A stretch of 44,304 nt of DNA, taken from the NCBI GenBank assembly GCA_016285265.1, contig JAEEQL010000007.1, forward strand, positions 1 through 44,304. Reading direction: 5' to 3'. The translations under genes and the position numbers were made by a program. The notes beneath the pieces are model-generated. The model saw nothing but the letters and a program-made list of their open reading frames with translations, was not told the origin of the DNA and did no database searches. Numbering within the stretch: position 1 is the first letter of the stretch; the number at the start of each line of letters is the position of its first letter. Positions 1 through 7,713 of this stretch are shown here, in pieces. The stretch is from Lachnospiraceae bacterium (lineage in GTDB: Bacteria > Bacillota > Clostridia > Lachnospirales > Lachnospiraceae).

Positions 1-1
1 T

Positions 2-1186
2 ACCAAAGTCATCCTTCTTGAAAAGAACGACCGACTCGGAAAGAAACTTTTCATAACGGGAAAGGGAAGATGCAACATCACAAATTCTGCGGACAAGGAT
101 GTGATCATGAAGAATATCATGACCAATCCGAAGTTCATGTTCAGTGCGCTTGATGTATTCGACAATAACGATATCTGCAGGCTTCTCGAAGAACACGGAT
201 GCAAGGTGAAGGAAGAAAGAGGCGGAAGGATATTCCCCGTATCGGATCATTCATCCGATGTCATCAAAGCACTTACCAAAATGCTCGACGAGAAAAAGGT
301 CGAGGTAAGACTGAACTCCGAAGTAAAGAGCATTGAAAAAAAAGAAGATGTTTTTAAGATAACTCTGGGAGATAAAAAGGTTCTCGAATGTGATGCGGTG
401 ATCCTTACAACGGGCGGATTATCATATCCGGGAACAGGCTCGACCGGAGACGGATTAAGGTTTGCGGGAGCTTTGGGACACAGCGTAAAGGAATGCACTC
501 CTTCGCTCGTTCCCTTGGAGACTAAGCAGCTCTGGTGCAGGGATCTTCAGGGACTGTCACTTAAAAACACCGGACTTAAGATGTACAGCGGCGGCAAGCT
601 CATTTACGAAGACTTCGGCGAGATGCTCTTTACGCATTTCGGCATAAGCGGTCCTATGGTTTTGTCCGCAAGCAGCTATTATCATAAAAGAAAAGCGGAT
701 GACTGCCTTGTCGTTCTTGATCTTAAACCGGCACTTTCCGAAGATGAGCTTGATGACAGGCTTTTAAGGGAGATATCCGATAATCACGAAAAGCATTTTA
801 TCAATATGCTTCCGGATCTGCTTCCCTCCAAGATGGTTCCGGTCATCGCATCTCTTTCTGGGATCGACCCGCACAAAAAATGCGGTGATATAATAAAAGA
901 AGAACGTAAGAATCTTGTCAGTATTCTTAAGTGCCTTGAAATCGACATCACAGGAACAAGAGGATATGATGAGGCCATAATCACCAAGGGCGGTATCAGC
1001 GTAAAGGAAGTATCGCCCAAGAATATGATGAGCAAGATCGTTCCCGGATTATTTATCGCAGGAGAGATACTTGACCTTGATGCACTGACCGGAGGATTCA
1101 ACCTTCAGATCGCATGGTCAACAGGTTATCTTGCGGGTATCGGCGCTTTGGGGTATATTGACGGATCAAAAGGAGAAACGGAATGA
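2..1186 (+). CDS. NAD(P)/FAD-dependent oxidoreductase, HI0933/BaiN (YhiN) family, 5' truncated
   Basis: The reading frame is open from base 2, so the gene starts before the window; the GTG at 101 lies inside it and is not the start. The visible N-terminal part carries the family signature GKGRCNITN directly after a flavin-binding segment (VILLEKNDRLGKK). The C-terminal part has the second nucleotide-binding segment (GLFIAGEILDLDALTGGFN) typical of this flavoprotein family. Members are soluble FAD proteins, mostly of undefined physiological substrate; one clade (BaiN) has been linked to bile-acid ring reduction, but the fold alone does not support that function here. It overlaps cmk by 4 bases (ATGA), so the two are probably co-translated. 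Family assignment is firm, substrate unknown. Confidence 0.88.
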   Translation, partial: TKVILLEKNDRLGKKLFITGKGRCNITNSADKDVIMKNIMTNPKFMFSALDVFDNNDICRLLEEHGCKVKEERGGRIFPVSDHSSDVIKALTKMLDEKKVEVRLNSEVKSIEKKEDVFKITLGDKKVLECDAVILTTGGLSYPGTGSTGDGLRFAGALGHSVKECTPSLVPLETKQLWCRDLQGLSLKNTGLKMYSGGKLIYEDFGEMLFTHFGISGPMVLSASSYYHKRKADDCLVVLDLKPALSEDELDDRLLREISDNHEKHFINMLPDLLPSKMVPVIASLSGIDPHKKCGDIIKEERKNLVSILKCLEIDITGTRGYDEAIITKGGISVKEVSPKNMMSKIVPGLFIAGEILDLDALTGGFNLQIAWSTGYLAGIGALGYIDGSKGETE

Positions 1187-1833
1187 ATGTTGCAATAGAC
1201 GGTCCCGCAGGTGCGGGAAAGAGTACCATAGCCAAGCTCTGTGCAAAGAAAATGGATCTTATATATGTCGATACCGGAGCAATGTACAGGGCAGTGGCTC
1301 TGTATCTGCTCGAGAGCGGAATTGATGTAAATGACCGCAGCGCCGTTGCCGAAAAGTGCAAAGGTGCCTCTGTTGATATCAAATACGAAGACGGTATCCA
1401 GAATGTATATCTGAACGGCAATAATGTAACCGGAAGACTTCGTGAGGAAGCGGTCGGAAATACCGCATCCGTGACAAGCGCCGTTCCCGAGGTCCGTGCA
1501 CAGATCTTTTCGCTTCAGAGAGGCCTTGCGGAGCGCGGAGGAGTCATCATGGACGGCCGTGATATCGGAACCGTTGTAATGCCCGATGCGGATGTTAAGA
1601 TCTACCTCACCGCAAGCTCGGAGGTAAGAGCAAAGAGACGTGTTCTGGAACTTGAAGCAAAGGGAGAGCATCCCGATTTCGAAGAGATCAAAAAAGACAT
1701 AGAAGACCGTGACCACCGCGATATGACCCGTGAGATCTCGCCCCTCAAGCAGGCGGACGATGCAATCCTTGTCGATACCTCGGATATGTCTATCGAAGAA
1801 GTCGTTGAAAAGATAAGTTCGCTCTGTAAATAA
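1183..1833 (+). CDS. cmk: (d)CMP kinase
   Basis: Cytidylate kinase phosphorylates CMP and dCMP to the diphosphates with ATP, feeding RNA, DNA and CDP-lipid synthesis in the cytoplasm. The 216-residue length is normal. The P-loop GPAGAGKST sits at residues 7-15, followed by DTGAMYRA (CMP-binding) and the DGRDIGTVV motif near residue 125; the LID region with RDxxDxxR (RDHRDMTR) is near residue 185. The start ATG overlaps the stop of the upstream flavoprotein gene (ATGA). It is followed by ispH and the S1-type protein gene, the common cmk-ispH-rpsA order of Clostridia. Confidence 0.96.
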   Translation: MNVAIDGPAGAGKSTIAKLCAKKMDLIYVDTGAMYRAVALYLLESGIDVNDRSAVAEKCKGASVDIKYEDGIQNVYLNGNNVTGRLREEAVGNTASVTSAVPEVRAQIFSLQRGLAERGGVIMDGRDIGTVVMPDADVKIYLTASSEVRAKRRVLELEAKGEHPDFEEIKKDIEDRDHRDMTREISPLKQADDAILVDTSDMSIEEVVEKISSLCK

Positions 1834-1836
1834 ACA

Positions 1837-1861
1837 GATGATATATTTACGATATATCATC
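1837..1861 (+). other. Intercistronic hairpin between cmk and ispH
   Basis: A perfect 10-bp inverted repeat (GATGATATAT, loop TTACG, ATATATCATC) starts three bases after the cmk stop and ends one or two bases before the ispH Shine-Dalgarno (GGAAAGA). There is no T-run, so it is not an intrinsic terminator. It may shape mRNA processing or ispH translation; that is inference. Confidence 0.5.
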
Positions 1862-1874
1862 CGGAAAGAATAAT

Positions 1875-2735
1875 ATGGCAGAAATAAGACTTGCTGATCC
1901 GTCGGGCTTTTGCTTCGGTGTGAAGCGTGCGGTTGACGGAGTTTATGAAAAACTGAGCAGCGGAAGACCCATTTACACCTACGGTCCCATCGTTCATAAC
2001 GAGACTGTTGTTTCTGACCTGGAAAACAGGGGCGTCAGGGTAATAGAGGATAAAGAAACCCTTGAAGCCACGGATTTTGAGCCTGACAGCTGCATAATCA
2101 TCAGAGCTCACGGCATAGGAAGGGATATTTATTCCATCCTTGAGGAAAAAGGCTGTGAAGTCGCCGATTTTACCTGTCCCTTTGTTAAGAGGATCCATGA
2201 TATCGTGCATGAGGAGAGCGTCAAGGGCAGGAATATCGTTATAGTCGGAAATCCCGCCCATCCCGAGGTTATCGGCATCTGCGGATGGTGCGACGGACCG
2301 GTTACGGTGGTCAGGGACGAAAAAGAGGCGAAAAGCCTTGAAATATCGGGCGAGATCACTATCGTGGCCCAGACTACCTTCCAACATAAGAAATTTTCAT
2401 TAATTGTTGAAATAATTAACGAAAAAGGTTATAATGCTAACGTTGTGAACACTATATGTTCAGCAACGAAGGACAGGCAGGATGCAGCCGAAGTCCTTTC
2501 AAGATCGGCAGATGCCATGATCGTCATAGGGGGGAGCGCAAGCTCTAACACGCGCAGGCTTTATGAGATCGCTTCGGCAAATTGTCCGAACACGGTCTGT
2601 GTACAGAAACCGGAAGACCTTAAAGAATACAAACTACCTGAATCTGTTAAGCTGATCGGCATCACCGCGGGGGCTTCCACTCCGCAAAATATTATTGAGG
2701 AGGTTCAAAAATATGTCAGAGGAATTGACTTTTGA
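1875..2735 (+). CDS. ispH: 4-hydroxy-3-methylbut-2-enyl diphosphate reductase (LytB/IspH)
   Basis: IspH is the last enzyme of the MEP isoprenoid pathway, reducing HMBPP to IPP and DMAPP with a [4Fe-4S] cluster. The three cluster cysteines are visible: C13 (PSGFCFGVKRAV), C101 (DFTCPFVKRIH) and C195 (NTICSATKDRQ). Substrate-binding motifs VHNETVV and HPEV are also present. At 286 residues it is a stand-alone IspH. In many Clostridia IspH is fused to an S1-repeat protein; here the two are separate but overlap by 23 bases, since the S1 gene starts inside the ispH 3' end. The start ATG is preceded by GGAAAGA. Confidence 0.96.
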   Translation: MAEIRLADPSGFCFGVKRAVDGVYEKLSSGRPIYTYGPIVHNETVVSDLENRGVRVIEDKETLEATDFEPDSCIIIRAHGIGRDIYSILEEKGCEVADFTCPFVKRIHDIVHEESVKGRNIVIVGNPAHPEVIGICGWCDGPVTVVRDEKEAKSLEISGEITIVAQTTFQHKKFSLIVEIINEKGYNANVVNTICSATKDRQDAAEVLSRSADAMIVIGGSASSNTRRLYEIASANCPNTVCVQKPEDLKEYKLPESVKLIGITAGASTPQNIIEEVQKYVRGIDF

Positions 2736-3843
2736 ACAATTACTGGAAGAGCAGGAATCTAAAAAGATCATATTACATACAGGAGAGGTAGTCGAAGGCA
2801 CCGTATTTGATGTTAAGCCCGAAGAGATCATTCTTGATCTTGGTTGCAAGTCAGACGGTATTCTGAGTAAATACGAGTACACCAACGATAACAGCGTAGA
2901 TCTTACTCAGGCTGTAAAGCCCGGAGATAAGCTCGAGGTTAAGGTTCTCAAGGTTGATGACCGCGAGGGTCAGGTTATCGTTTCCTATAAGAGAGTTCAG
3001 CAGGAGAAGGCTAACCAGCGTATTGAGGAAGCTTTCAATAATCAGGAAGTTCTCACCGCAAAGGTTACCGCTATCCTCAAGGGCGGAATCACCGTTGAAG
3101 TTGACGGAACCAGGATCTTCATTCCTGCAAGCCTTGTTTCAGACAGCTACGAGAAGGATCTTTCCAAGTATCTCGGACAGGACATCGATTTTGTCGTTGT
3201 TGAGTACAATCCTCACAAGAGAAGATGCATCGGTGACCGCAAGCAGCTTCTTGCAGCCAAGAAGGAAGAGATGCAGAAGGCACTCCTTGATAAGATCAAG
3301 GTTGGCGATATCGTAGACGGCGTTGTCAAGAACGTTACCGATTTCGGTGCATTCGTTGATCTCGGCGGAGCTGACGGACTTCTTCACATCTCAGAGATGA
3401 GCTGGGGAAGAGTTGAGAATCCCAAGAAGAACTTCCACATCGGAGATAATCTCAAGGTTCTCGTTAAGGACATCAACGGTACCAAGATTGCCCTTTCACT
3501 CAAGTTTGACGATGAGAATCCCTGGAAGGATGCCAATGACAAGTTCGCTATCGGACGTGTCGTAACCGGTAAGGTTGCACGTATGACCGACTTCGGTGCA
3601 TTCGTAGAGATCGAGAACGGTGTTGATGCACTCCTTCATGTATCCCAGATCTCCAAGGATCGCGTAGAGAAGCCTTCAGATGTTCTTAAGGTCGGTGATG
3701 AAGTTACCGCCAAGATCGTTGATTTCAACGAGGCAGATCACAAGATCTCCCTTTCCGTAAAGGCACTTACCGCTCCCGATTCCGATGAGAACGAGGATGA
3801 GGTTCCCGTTGACATCGAAGCTGTAGCAAACGAAGAGCAGTAA
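2713..3843 (+). CDS. rpsA: Ribosomal protein S1-like RNA-binding protein with four S1 repeats
   Basis: The 376-residue protein contains four OB-fold S1 motifs (about residues 20-90, 105-170, 192-261 and 278-346), the last two being the best conserved (VGDIVDGVVKNVTDFGAF, DGLLHISEMS and ALLHVSQIS). Low-GC Gram-positives use such short S1 proteins in translation or mRNA binding. The start was set at ATG 2713 because GAGGAGG lies at 2697-2703; a TTG at 2695 would overlap that ribosome site. The gene begins within ispH, so translation is likely coupled. The C-terminus is acidic. Codon use is strongly biased (GTT, AAG, GAT, CTC), consistent with high expression. A strong terminator follows. Confidence 0.92.
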   Translation: MSEELTFEQLLEEQESKKIILHTGEVVEGTVFDVKPEEIILDLGCKSDGILSKYEYTNDNSVDLTQAVKPGDKLEVKVLKVDDREGQVIVSYKRVQQEKANQRIEEAFNNQEVLTAKVTAILKGGITVEVDGTRIFIPASLVSDSYEKDLSKYLGQDIDFVVVEYNPHKRRCIGDRKQLLAAKKEEMQKALLDKIKVGDIVDGVVKNVTDFGAFVDLGGADGLLHISEMSWGRVENPKKNFHIGDNLKVLVKDINGTKIALSLKFDDENPWKDANDKFAIGRVVTGKVARMTDFGAFVEIENGVDALLHVSQISKDRVEKPSDVLKVGDEVTAKIVDFNEADHKISLSVKALTAPDSDENEDEVPVDIEAVANEEQ

Positions 3844-3863
3844 TACCTAAACACTTAAATGAT

Positions 3864-3909
3864 AAAATTGCTTTTTCTGATGTTAGTGTCAGAAAAAGCA
3901 ATTTTTTTT
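3864..3909 (+). terminator. Rho-independent terminator after rpsA
   Basis: A perfect 17-bp stem (3864-3880 with 3889-3905, sequence AAAATTGCTTTTTCTGA and its complement) with an 8-base loop runs into a T-tract at 3902-3909. It closes the flavoprotein-cmk-ispH-rpsA transcript. Confidence 0.93.
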
Positions 3910-3981
3910 GGGATTCTTTTTCATCCTGAATGTGATATCATATATGAAATACTAAAATTTTCCGTTATACAGGGAGGTTTT

Positions 3982-4758
3982 ATGGCAGCAGATTACGAAT
4001 ATTTCAAAAAAGAGATCTTTAAGCTTACATCAATCGATCTGAACTCTTACAAAGAGAAGCAGATGAAGAGAAGGATCGACAATCTTATCACCAAGAATAA
4101 GATCACAGGTTACGACAATTACGTAAGTTCCCTCAAAACAGATAAAGCCCTATTTGATGAATTCATCAATTATATAACCATCAACGTTTCTGAGTTCTAC
4201 AGAAATCCCGATCAGTGGGCTTATATGGACAAGACTGTTATCCCCAAGCTCATCGAAAGATTCGGAACCAGGCTCAAGATCTGGAGCGCCGCATGTTCCA
4301 CCGGAGACGAACCTTATTCGCTTGTTATGGCCCTCTCAAGGCACATACCCTTGAACCAGATCAAGATCACCGCTACAGACCTCGATAAGACCGTTATCGC
4401 CAAGGCTAAGGTCGGTCTCTATGATGCGAAATCCATCTCAGGCGTACCCGATGATTTCAAAAAGAAGTATTTCACTCAGGTTGGTCCGTCTTACAAGATC
4501 TCCGACGAGATCAAGAAGTGCGTAACCTTCAGCGAGCACAATCTTCTCAAGGACAGATACGACACGGGTTACGATATGATCGTCTGCAGGAACGTTCTCA
4601 TCTACTTCACCGACGAAGCAAAGGATGAAGTCTTCAGAAAGTTCTTCGCTTCGATCAAGTCCGGAGGTTTCCTTTTCATCGGATCCACGGAGCAGATCGT
4701 GAACTACAAAGATATGGGCTACGTCAGGGAAAACTCATTCTACTACGGAAAACCTTAA
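3982..4758 (+). CDS. cheR: CheR-type chemoreceptor glutamate methyltransferase
   Basis: CheR transfers methyl groups from SAM to glutamates of chemoreceptors for sensory adaptation. The 258-residue protein has the short helical N-terminal CheR domain (about 1-75) and a Rossmann-type methyltransferase domain. The signature WSAACSTGDEPYSL is the SAM-binding motif; later landmarks are TATDLDKTVI, DMIVCRNVLIYF and GGFLFIGSTE. ATG 3982 is preceded by AGGGAGG at 3971-3977; an upstream in-frame ATG at 3859 would lie across the rpsA terminator and has no ribosome site. No other chemotaxis gene is in the window, so it appears to be a solitary cheR. It sits alone between a terminator and an inverted-repeat element. 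Confidence 0.93.
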   Translation: MAADYEYFKKEIFKLTSIDLNSYKEKQMKRRIDNLITKNKITGYDNYVSSLKTDKALFDEFINYITINVSEFYRNPDQWAYMDKTVIPKLIERFGTRLKIWSAACSTGDEPYSLVMALSRHIPLNQIKITATDLDKTVIAKAKVGLYDAKSISGVPDDFKKKYFTQVGPSYKISDEIKKCVTFSEHNLLKDRYDTGYDMIVCRNVLIYFTDEAKDEVFRKFFASIKSGGFLFIGSTEQIVNYKDMGYVRENSFYYGKP

Positions 4759-4764
4759 AACAAG

Positions 4765-4793
4765 AGCCGGGAGAGTTTATCTCCCGGCTTTTT
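4765..4793 (+). terminator. Terminator after cheR (left arm of the inverted-repeat element)
   Basis: The 10-bp GC-rich stem AGCCGGGAGA / TCTCCCGGCT with loop GTTTA is followed by TTTT. It starts six bases after the cheR stop codon. Confidence 0.88.
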
Positions 4794-5035
4794 GATTATC
4801 TTAGCGGGTCCTGGTCGTGGACATGCAAGTACATCCCTGTACTTGCAAACATGTCTTTCGGACATCCTGTCCGCGATGTATGATAATTCTCGCCTTTTCG
4901 GCGTCAGGCGCGAAACTTGTTGAAATAAAGTATCATTTCAAGCCGCAGGCCACTCACTTCGTTCGGGCCAGGCGGCCGTTTCTAACGCAGACGCCGCAGG
5001 CTCGAATTATCATACAGTTCACGCCACCCGCTTAT

Positions 5036-5069
5036 AAAAAACTAAGCCGGGAGATAAGCTCTCCCGGCT
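5036..5069 (-). terminator. Terminator after the exonuclease gene (right arm of the element)
   Basis: Read on the minus strand, the same 10-bp stem (AGCCGGGAGA / TCTCCCGGCT, loop GCTTA) is followed by TAG and six T. It serves the minus-strand gene ending at 5085 and mirrors the cheR terminator almost exactly. Confidence 0.8.
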
Positions 5070-5084
5070 CTTGTTATTTTGGGT

Positions 5085-6194
5085 TTAGTATGTGGATGCG
5101 AGCATTGAGATGATGTGCGCCGCATATTTGTTGAATGCGTTGCGGTCACGCTTGAGATCGTCAGTAAGCTCGAAGAACATATCAGAGCTTCTGTACTCCC
5201 TTCTGAAGAGTGGCTCGAAGAGCGTATCCCACTGGGGAAGATAGCTCGATGTCTTTCTGGTGTAGCATGTGGCTGCGGTAGCCTGCGTGCGGTGATCCTT
5301 GTCCACGAAGGTTGCAACCGATTTGTGCAGTGCGGTGTCTTCTTCGGGTAGATAGTAGTAATCCTCATATCCCGCATAGAAGTATTTCATCTCTTCATTG
5401 TAGAGAGGCACCTTGATCTGTGCATCTTCTCCGTTTGCCTTGATGTAGCAGCCGTGTGCGAAGGACGTGATCGAACGGGGGATGGGAGATTCGAGCTTGA
5501 TGCTCATGATGATCTCACTCTGCACCTCGCCGTTGTAATCGGTAAATGTATCTGCGTGTACCTTTGCTACTCTGAGCTTGCCTGCAACAAGATCGCAATA
5601 GGAGAGCATGGGAAGTATGCGGATCATTCCTTTGAGATCGTCTTCGTTGTGAAGAAGCAGGGAGTTGCGTGCGAATTCGGAAGGGTTGTTTACATAGTCG
5701 TGATATATGCCTATGAGATCACCGCCCGAAAAGACGTCGGATCTTTCAATGCCGATGTATTTCTCTATCGACTTCTGCTTAAGTGAAGACAGTCCGAGCA
5801 GATGCTTTAAAGGGCTGATCCTTTTGTAAAGATCGATGCCGCCGAAATCATCTATCGTAAGATCCAGTCCGAGTGCCTCGATCTTCTGGGTAAGGAAGGG
5901 CAGATCGAACTGATTTCCGTTGAAATGTATAAGAGTCTTATAGCCGCCTTCCTTGGCGAAAGAAAAGAAGCTCTCGATGATGTCCTTTTCTTCCTCGTAC
6001 TTTTCCGCAAACCACTGTCTGGTGCACCATTTGCCCTCTGAGAGGTAAGCGCATCCGATCAGATAGAGCGCGGAGGAACGTGCGGTAAATCCCGTTGTTT
6101 CGATATCAAGGAACAGAACGGTCTCCGGATCGGCCGCAACGGAAATATCGTAATCCAATTTGAAATCTTCGAAAGTCTGGGTTGTTTCTTTCAT
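5085..6194 (-). CDS. Ribonuclease H-like (DEDD) exonuclease domain protein, YprB-like
   Basis: The 369-residue soluble protein has a 3'-5' exonuclease/RNase H-like domain of the YprB group. Motif I is FLDIETTG (D30, E32), motif II is HFNGNQFDLPFL near residue 120, and motif III is HNEDDLKGM near residue 185, giving the acidic metal-binding set plus histidine. The C-terminal ~170 residues match no domain I recognise. In this family the substrate is not established; nucleic-acid 3' trimming is the expected activity. The start is preceded by GAGGCGAGG, and a TTGATA-17-TATAGT promoter lies just upstream. It is monocistronic and convergent with cheR. Confidence 0.85.
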   Translation of the reverse strand: MKETTQTFEDFKLDYDISVAADPETVLFLDIETTGFTARSSALYLIGCAYLSEGKWCTRQWFAEKYEEEKDIIESFFSFAKEGGYKTLIHFNGNQFDLPFLTQKIEALGLDLTIDDFGGIDLYKRISPLKHLLGLSSLKQKSIEKYIGIERSDVFSGGDLIGIYHDYVNNPSEFARNSLLLHNEDDLKGMIRILPMLSYCDLVAGKLRVAKVHADTFTDYNGEVQSEIIMSIKLESPIPRSITSFAHGCYIKANGEDAQIKVPLYNEEMKYFYAGYEDYYYLPEEDTALHKSVATFVDKDHRTQATAATCYTRKTSSYLPQWDTLFEPLFRREYRSSDMFFELTDDLKRDRNAFNKYAAHIISMLASTY

Positions 6195-6232
6195 GACCTC
6201 GCCTCTTATGTACGAATAATCTCAACTTAATT

Positions 6233-6261
6233 ACTATATCAAAAAAGACTTGTTTTATCAA
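6233..6261 (-). promoter_or_regulatory. Predicted sigma-A promoter for the exonuclease gene
   Basis: On the minus strand TTGATA (6261-6256) and TATAGT (6238-6233) are separated by exactly 17 bases, about 40 bases upstream of the start codon. Confidence 0.6.
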
Positions 6262-6333
6262 TTGCACAGGCACTTTTGTAACGCTTCTGTGCGGGTTATT
6301 TTTTTCTCTGTCTTTGTGGAAAAAAAGGGCGGA

Positions 6334-6362
6334 TTGGAGTATATTTATTTTGTATGTAAAAA
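6334..6362 (+). promoter_or_regulatory. Possible promoter of the rnf operon
   Basis: TTGGAG at 6334 and TAAAAA at 6357 are 17 bases apart, with the rnfC ATG 21 bases after the -10. The match is weak. Farther upstream, an imperfect hairpin (GCACAG 6264-6269 with CTGTGC 6287-6292) followed by a T-rich run could be a regulatory or terminator-like structure. No clear Rex operator was seen. Confidence 0.3.
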
Positions 6363-6382
6363 CACATTTTCAGGTGGTTTAA

Positions 6383-7699
6383 ATGGCTAAATTTACTTTC
6401 AAAGGCGGGATCCATCCATATGACGGCAAGGATCTTTCCAAGGACAAGGCCATTATCGATGCCGTGCCCGGTGAGATAATGGTATACCCCTTGAGCCAGC
6501 ATATAGGTGCACCGGCTAAACCTGTTGTCGCAAAGGGCGATACCGTCCTTAGGGGACAGATGATAGCCGAAGCAGGCGGCTTTGTTTCCGCCCCCATATA
6601 TTCATCCGTTTCCGGAACAGTCAAAGGCATTGAGAAGAGAAGAGTTGCCACGGGCGATATGGTCGAGAGCATCATTATAGAAAATGACGGTCTCGGCACT
6701 GAAGTCATGTATGAAGAAGCCCGTGAATGGGAAAAGCTGTCCCGTGAAGAGATACTTGAGCGTATAAGAAAAGCGGGTATCGTCGGAATGGGTGGAGCAG
6801 GCTTCCCTACGTCGGTTAAGCTTTCTCCGAAGGATCCCGATGCGATAGATTACTGCATATGTAATGCTGCCGAGTGTGAGCCTTATCTTACTTCGGATTA
6901 TCGCAGGATCATCGAAGAGGGAGAAAAGGTCATTGAGGGTCTCAAGATAATCCTCTCTCTTTTTTCGGATGCGCACGGCATTATTGCGGTCGAGGACAAT
7001 AAGCCCGAGGCCATAGCACATCTTTCCAAGCTTTCCAAGAATGAAAATCTTATAAGCATCAAGGAACTCAGGACCAAGTATCCCCAGGGATCTGAAAGGT
7101 CACTTATCTTTGCGGCTACCGGAAGAAAAGTTAATTCCAGGATGCTTCCCGCGGATGTAGGCTGCATTGTCAACAATGTGGACACCATTGTCTCCGTTTA
7201 TAACGCCGTTGTTCTCGGCAAACCCCTTATGGAAAGGATCGTAACCGTTACGGGTGATGCCGTTAAGATGCCCAGGAATCTCAGGGTTCCCTGCGGTATG
7301 AGCTATACGGAGATCATCGAACAGAACGGCGGGTTCAAGGTCAAGCCCGGCAAGATCATCTGCGGCGGTCCCATGATGGGCTTTGCGATGTTTACGACCG
7401 ATGTGCCCGTGACCAAGACTTCCACCGCATTACTCGCATTTATAAAGGATCCTCTCGAGAACGTAGAGACCACACCCTGCATCAATTGCTCACGTTGCAC
7501 ATATGCATGTCCCGCAGGACTTGTTCCCGGAAGGCTTTCCGATATGGCAGAGCATTTTGATAATGAGGCATTTGTAGCAAACGGCGGTATGGAGTGCTGT
7601 GAATGCGGATGCTGCAGTTTCGTATGTCCCGCGAAGAAACCGCTTACCCAGAACATCAAATCAATGAGAAAGATGGAACTGGCTAAAAGGAAAAAATAA
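6383..7699 (+). CDS. rnfC: Rnf electron transport complex subunit C
   Basis: RnfC is the peripheral NADH/FMN-binding subunit of the Rnf ferredoxin:NAD+ oxidoreductase. The 438-residue protein has the N-terminal barrel-sandwich region, the nucleotide-binding glycine motif GIVGMGGAGFPTSVK near 133-147, the NAAECEPYLTSD segment, an SLBB-like region, and two C-terminal [4Fe-4S] motifs (CINCSRCTYACP and CCECGCCSFVCP). It opens the rnfCDGEAB operon, the usual clostridial order, and is separated from rnfD by 14 bases. The start is supported by CAGGTGG at 6371-6377. Confidence 0.96.
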   Translation: MAKFTFKGGIHPYDGKDLSKDKAIIDAVPGEIMVYPLSQHIGAPAKPVVAKGDTVLRGQMIAEAGGFVSAPIYSSVSGTVKGIEKRRVATGDMVESIIIENDGLGTEVMYEEAREWEKLSREEILERIRKAGIVGMGGAGFPTSVKLSPKDPDAIDYCICNAAECEPYLTSDYRRIIEEGEKVIEGLKIILSLFSDAHGIIAVEDNKPEAIAHLSKLSKNENLISIKELRTKYPQGSERSLIFAATGRKVNSRMLPADVGCIVNNVDTIVSVYNAVVLGKPLMERIVTVTGDAVKMPRNLRVPCGMSYTEIIEQNGGFKVKPGKIICGGPMMGFAMFTTDVPVTKTSTALLAFIKDPLENVETTPCINCSRCTYACPAGLVPGRLSDMAEHFDNEAFVANGGMECCECGCCSFVCPAKKPLTQNIKSMRKMELAKRKK

Positions 7700-7713
7700 A
7701 AGGAATCGTTAAA

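Larger units (their letters stand above)
4759..5075. repeat. 317-bp element with ~50-bp imperfect inverted ends between convergent genes
   Basis: This stretch between the cheR and exonuclease stop codons has no credible gene. Its outer ends are inverted copies: AACAAGAGCCGGGAGAG at 4759-4775 is repeated exactly in reverse complement at 5059-5075. The match continues imperfectly through the second half of the hairpin and a T-rich part to AGCGGGT (4803-4809 and 5026-5032), giving arms of about 51 and 50 bases. A second inverted pair lies inside: TGTATGATAATTC at 4877-4889 against 5004-5016. Between the arms are several small hairpins: GCAAGTACA/TGTACTTGC (4825-4846), GGACA/TGTCC (4860-4872), CGCC/GGCG (4891-4903) and TTGAAAT/ATTTCAA (4920-4941). 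No target duplication is evident. It may be a MITE-like or palindromic intergenic repeat, or a structured RNA. Confidence 0.6.

Noticed and set aside
2695-2712. TTG 2695 as the S1 protein start
   Set aside because: It overlaps the GAGGAGG ribosome site that serves ATG 2713.
4817-5113. Plus-strand open frame inside the inverted-repeat element
   Set aside because: It runs through hairpins and the opposing terminator, has no ribosome site and no coding character.
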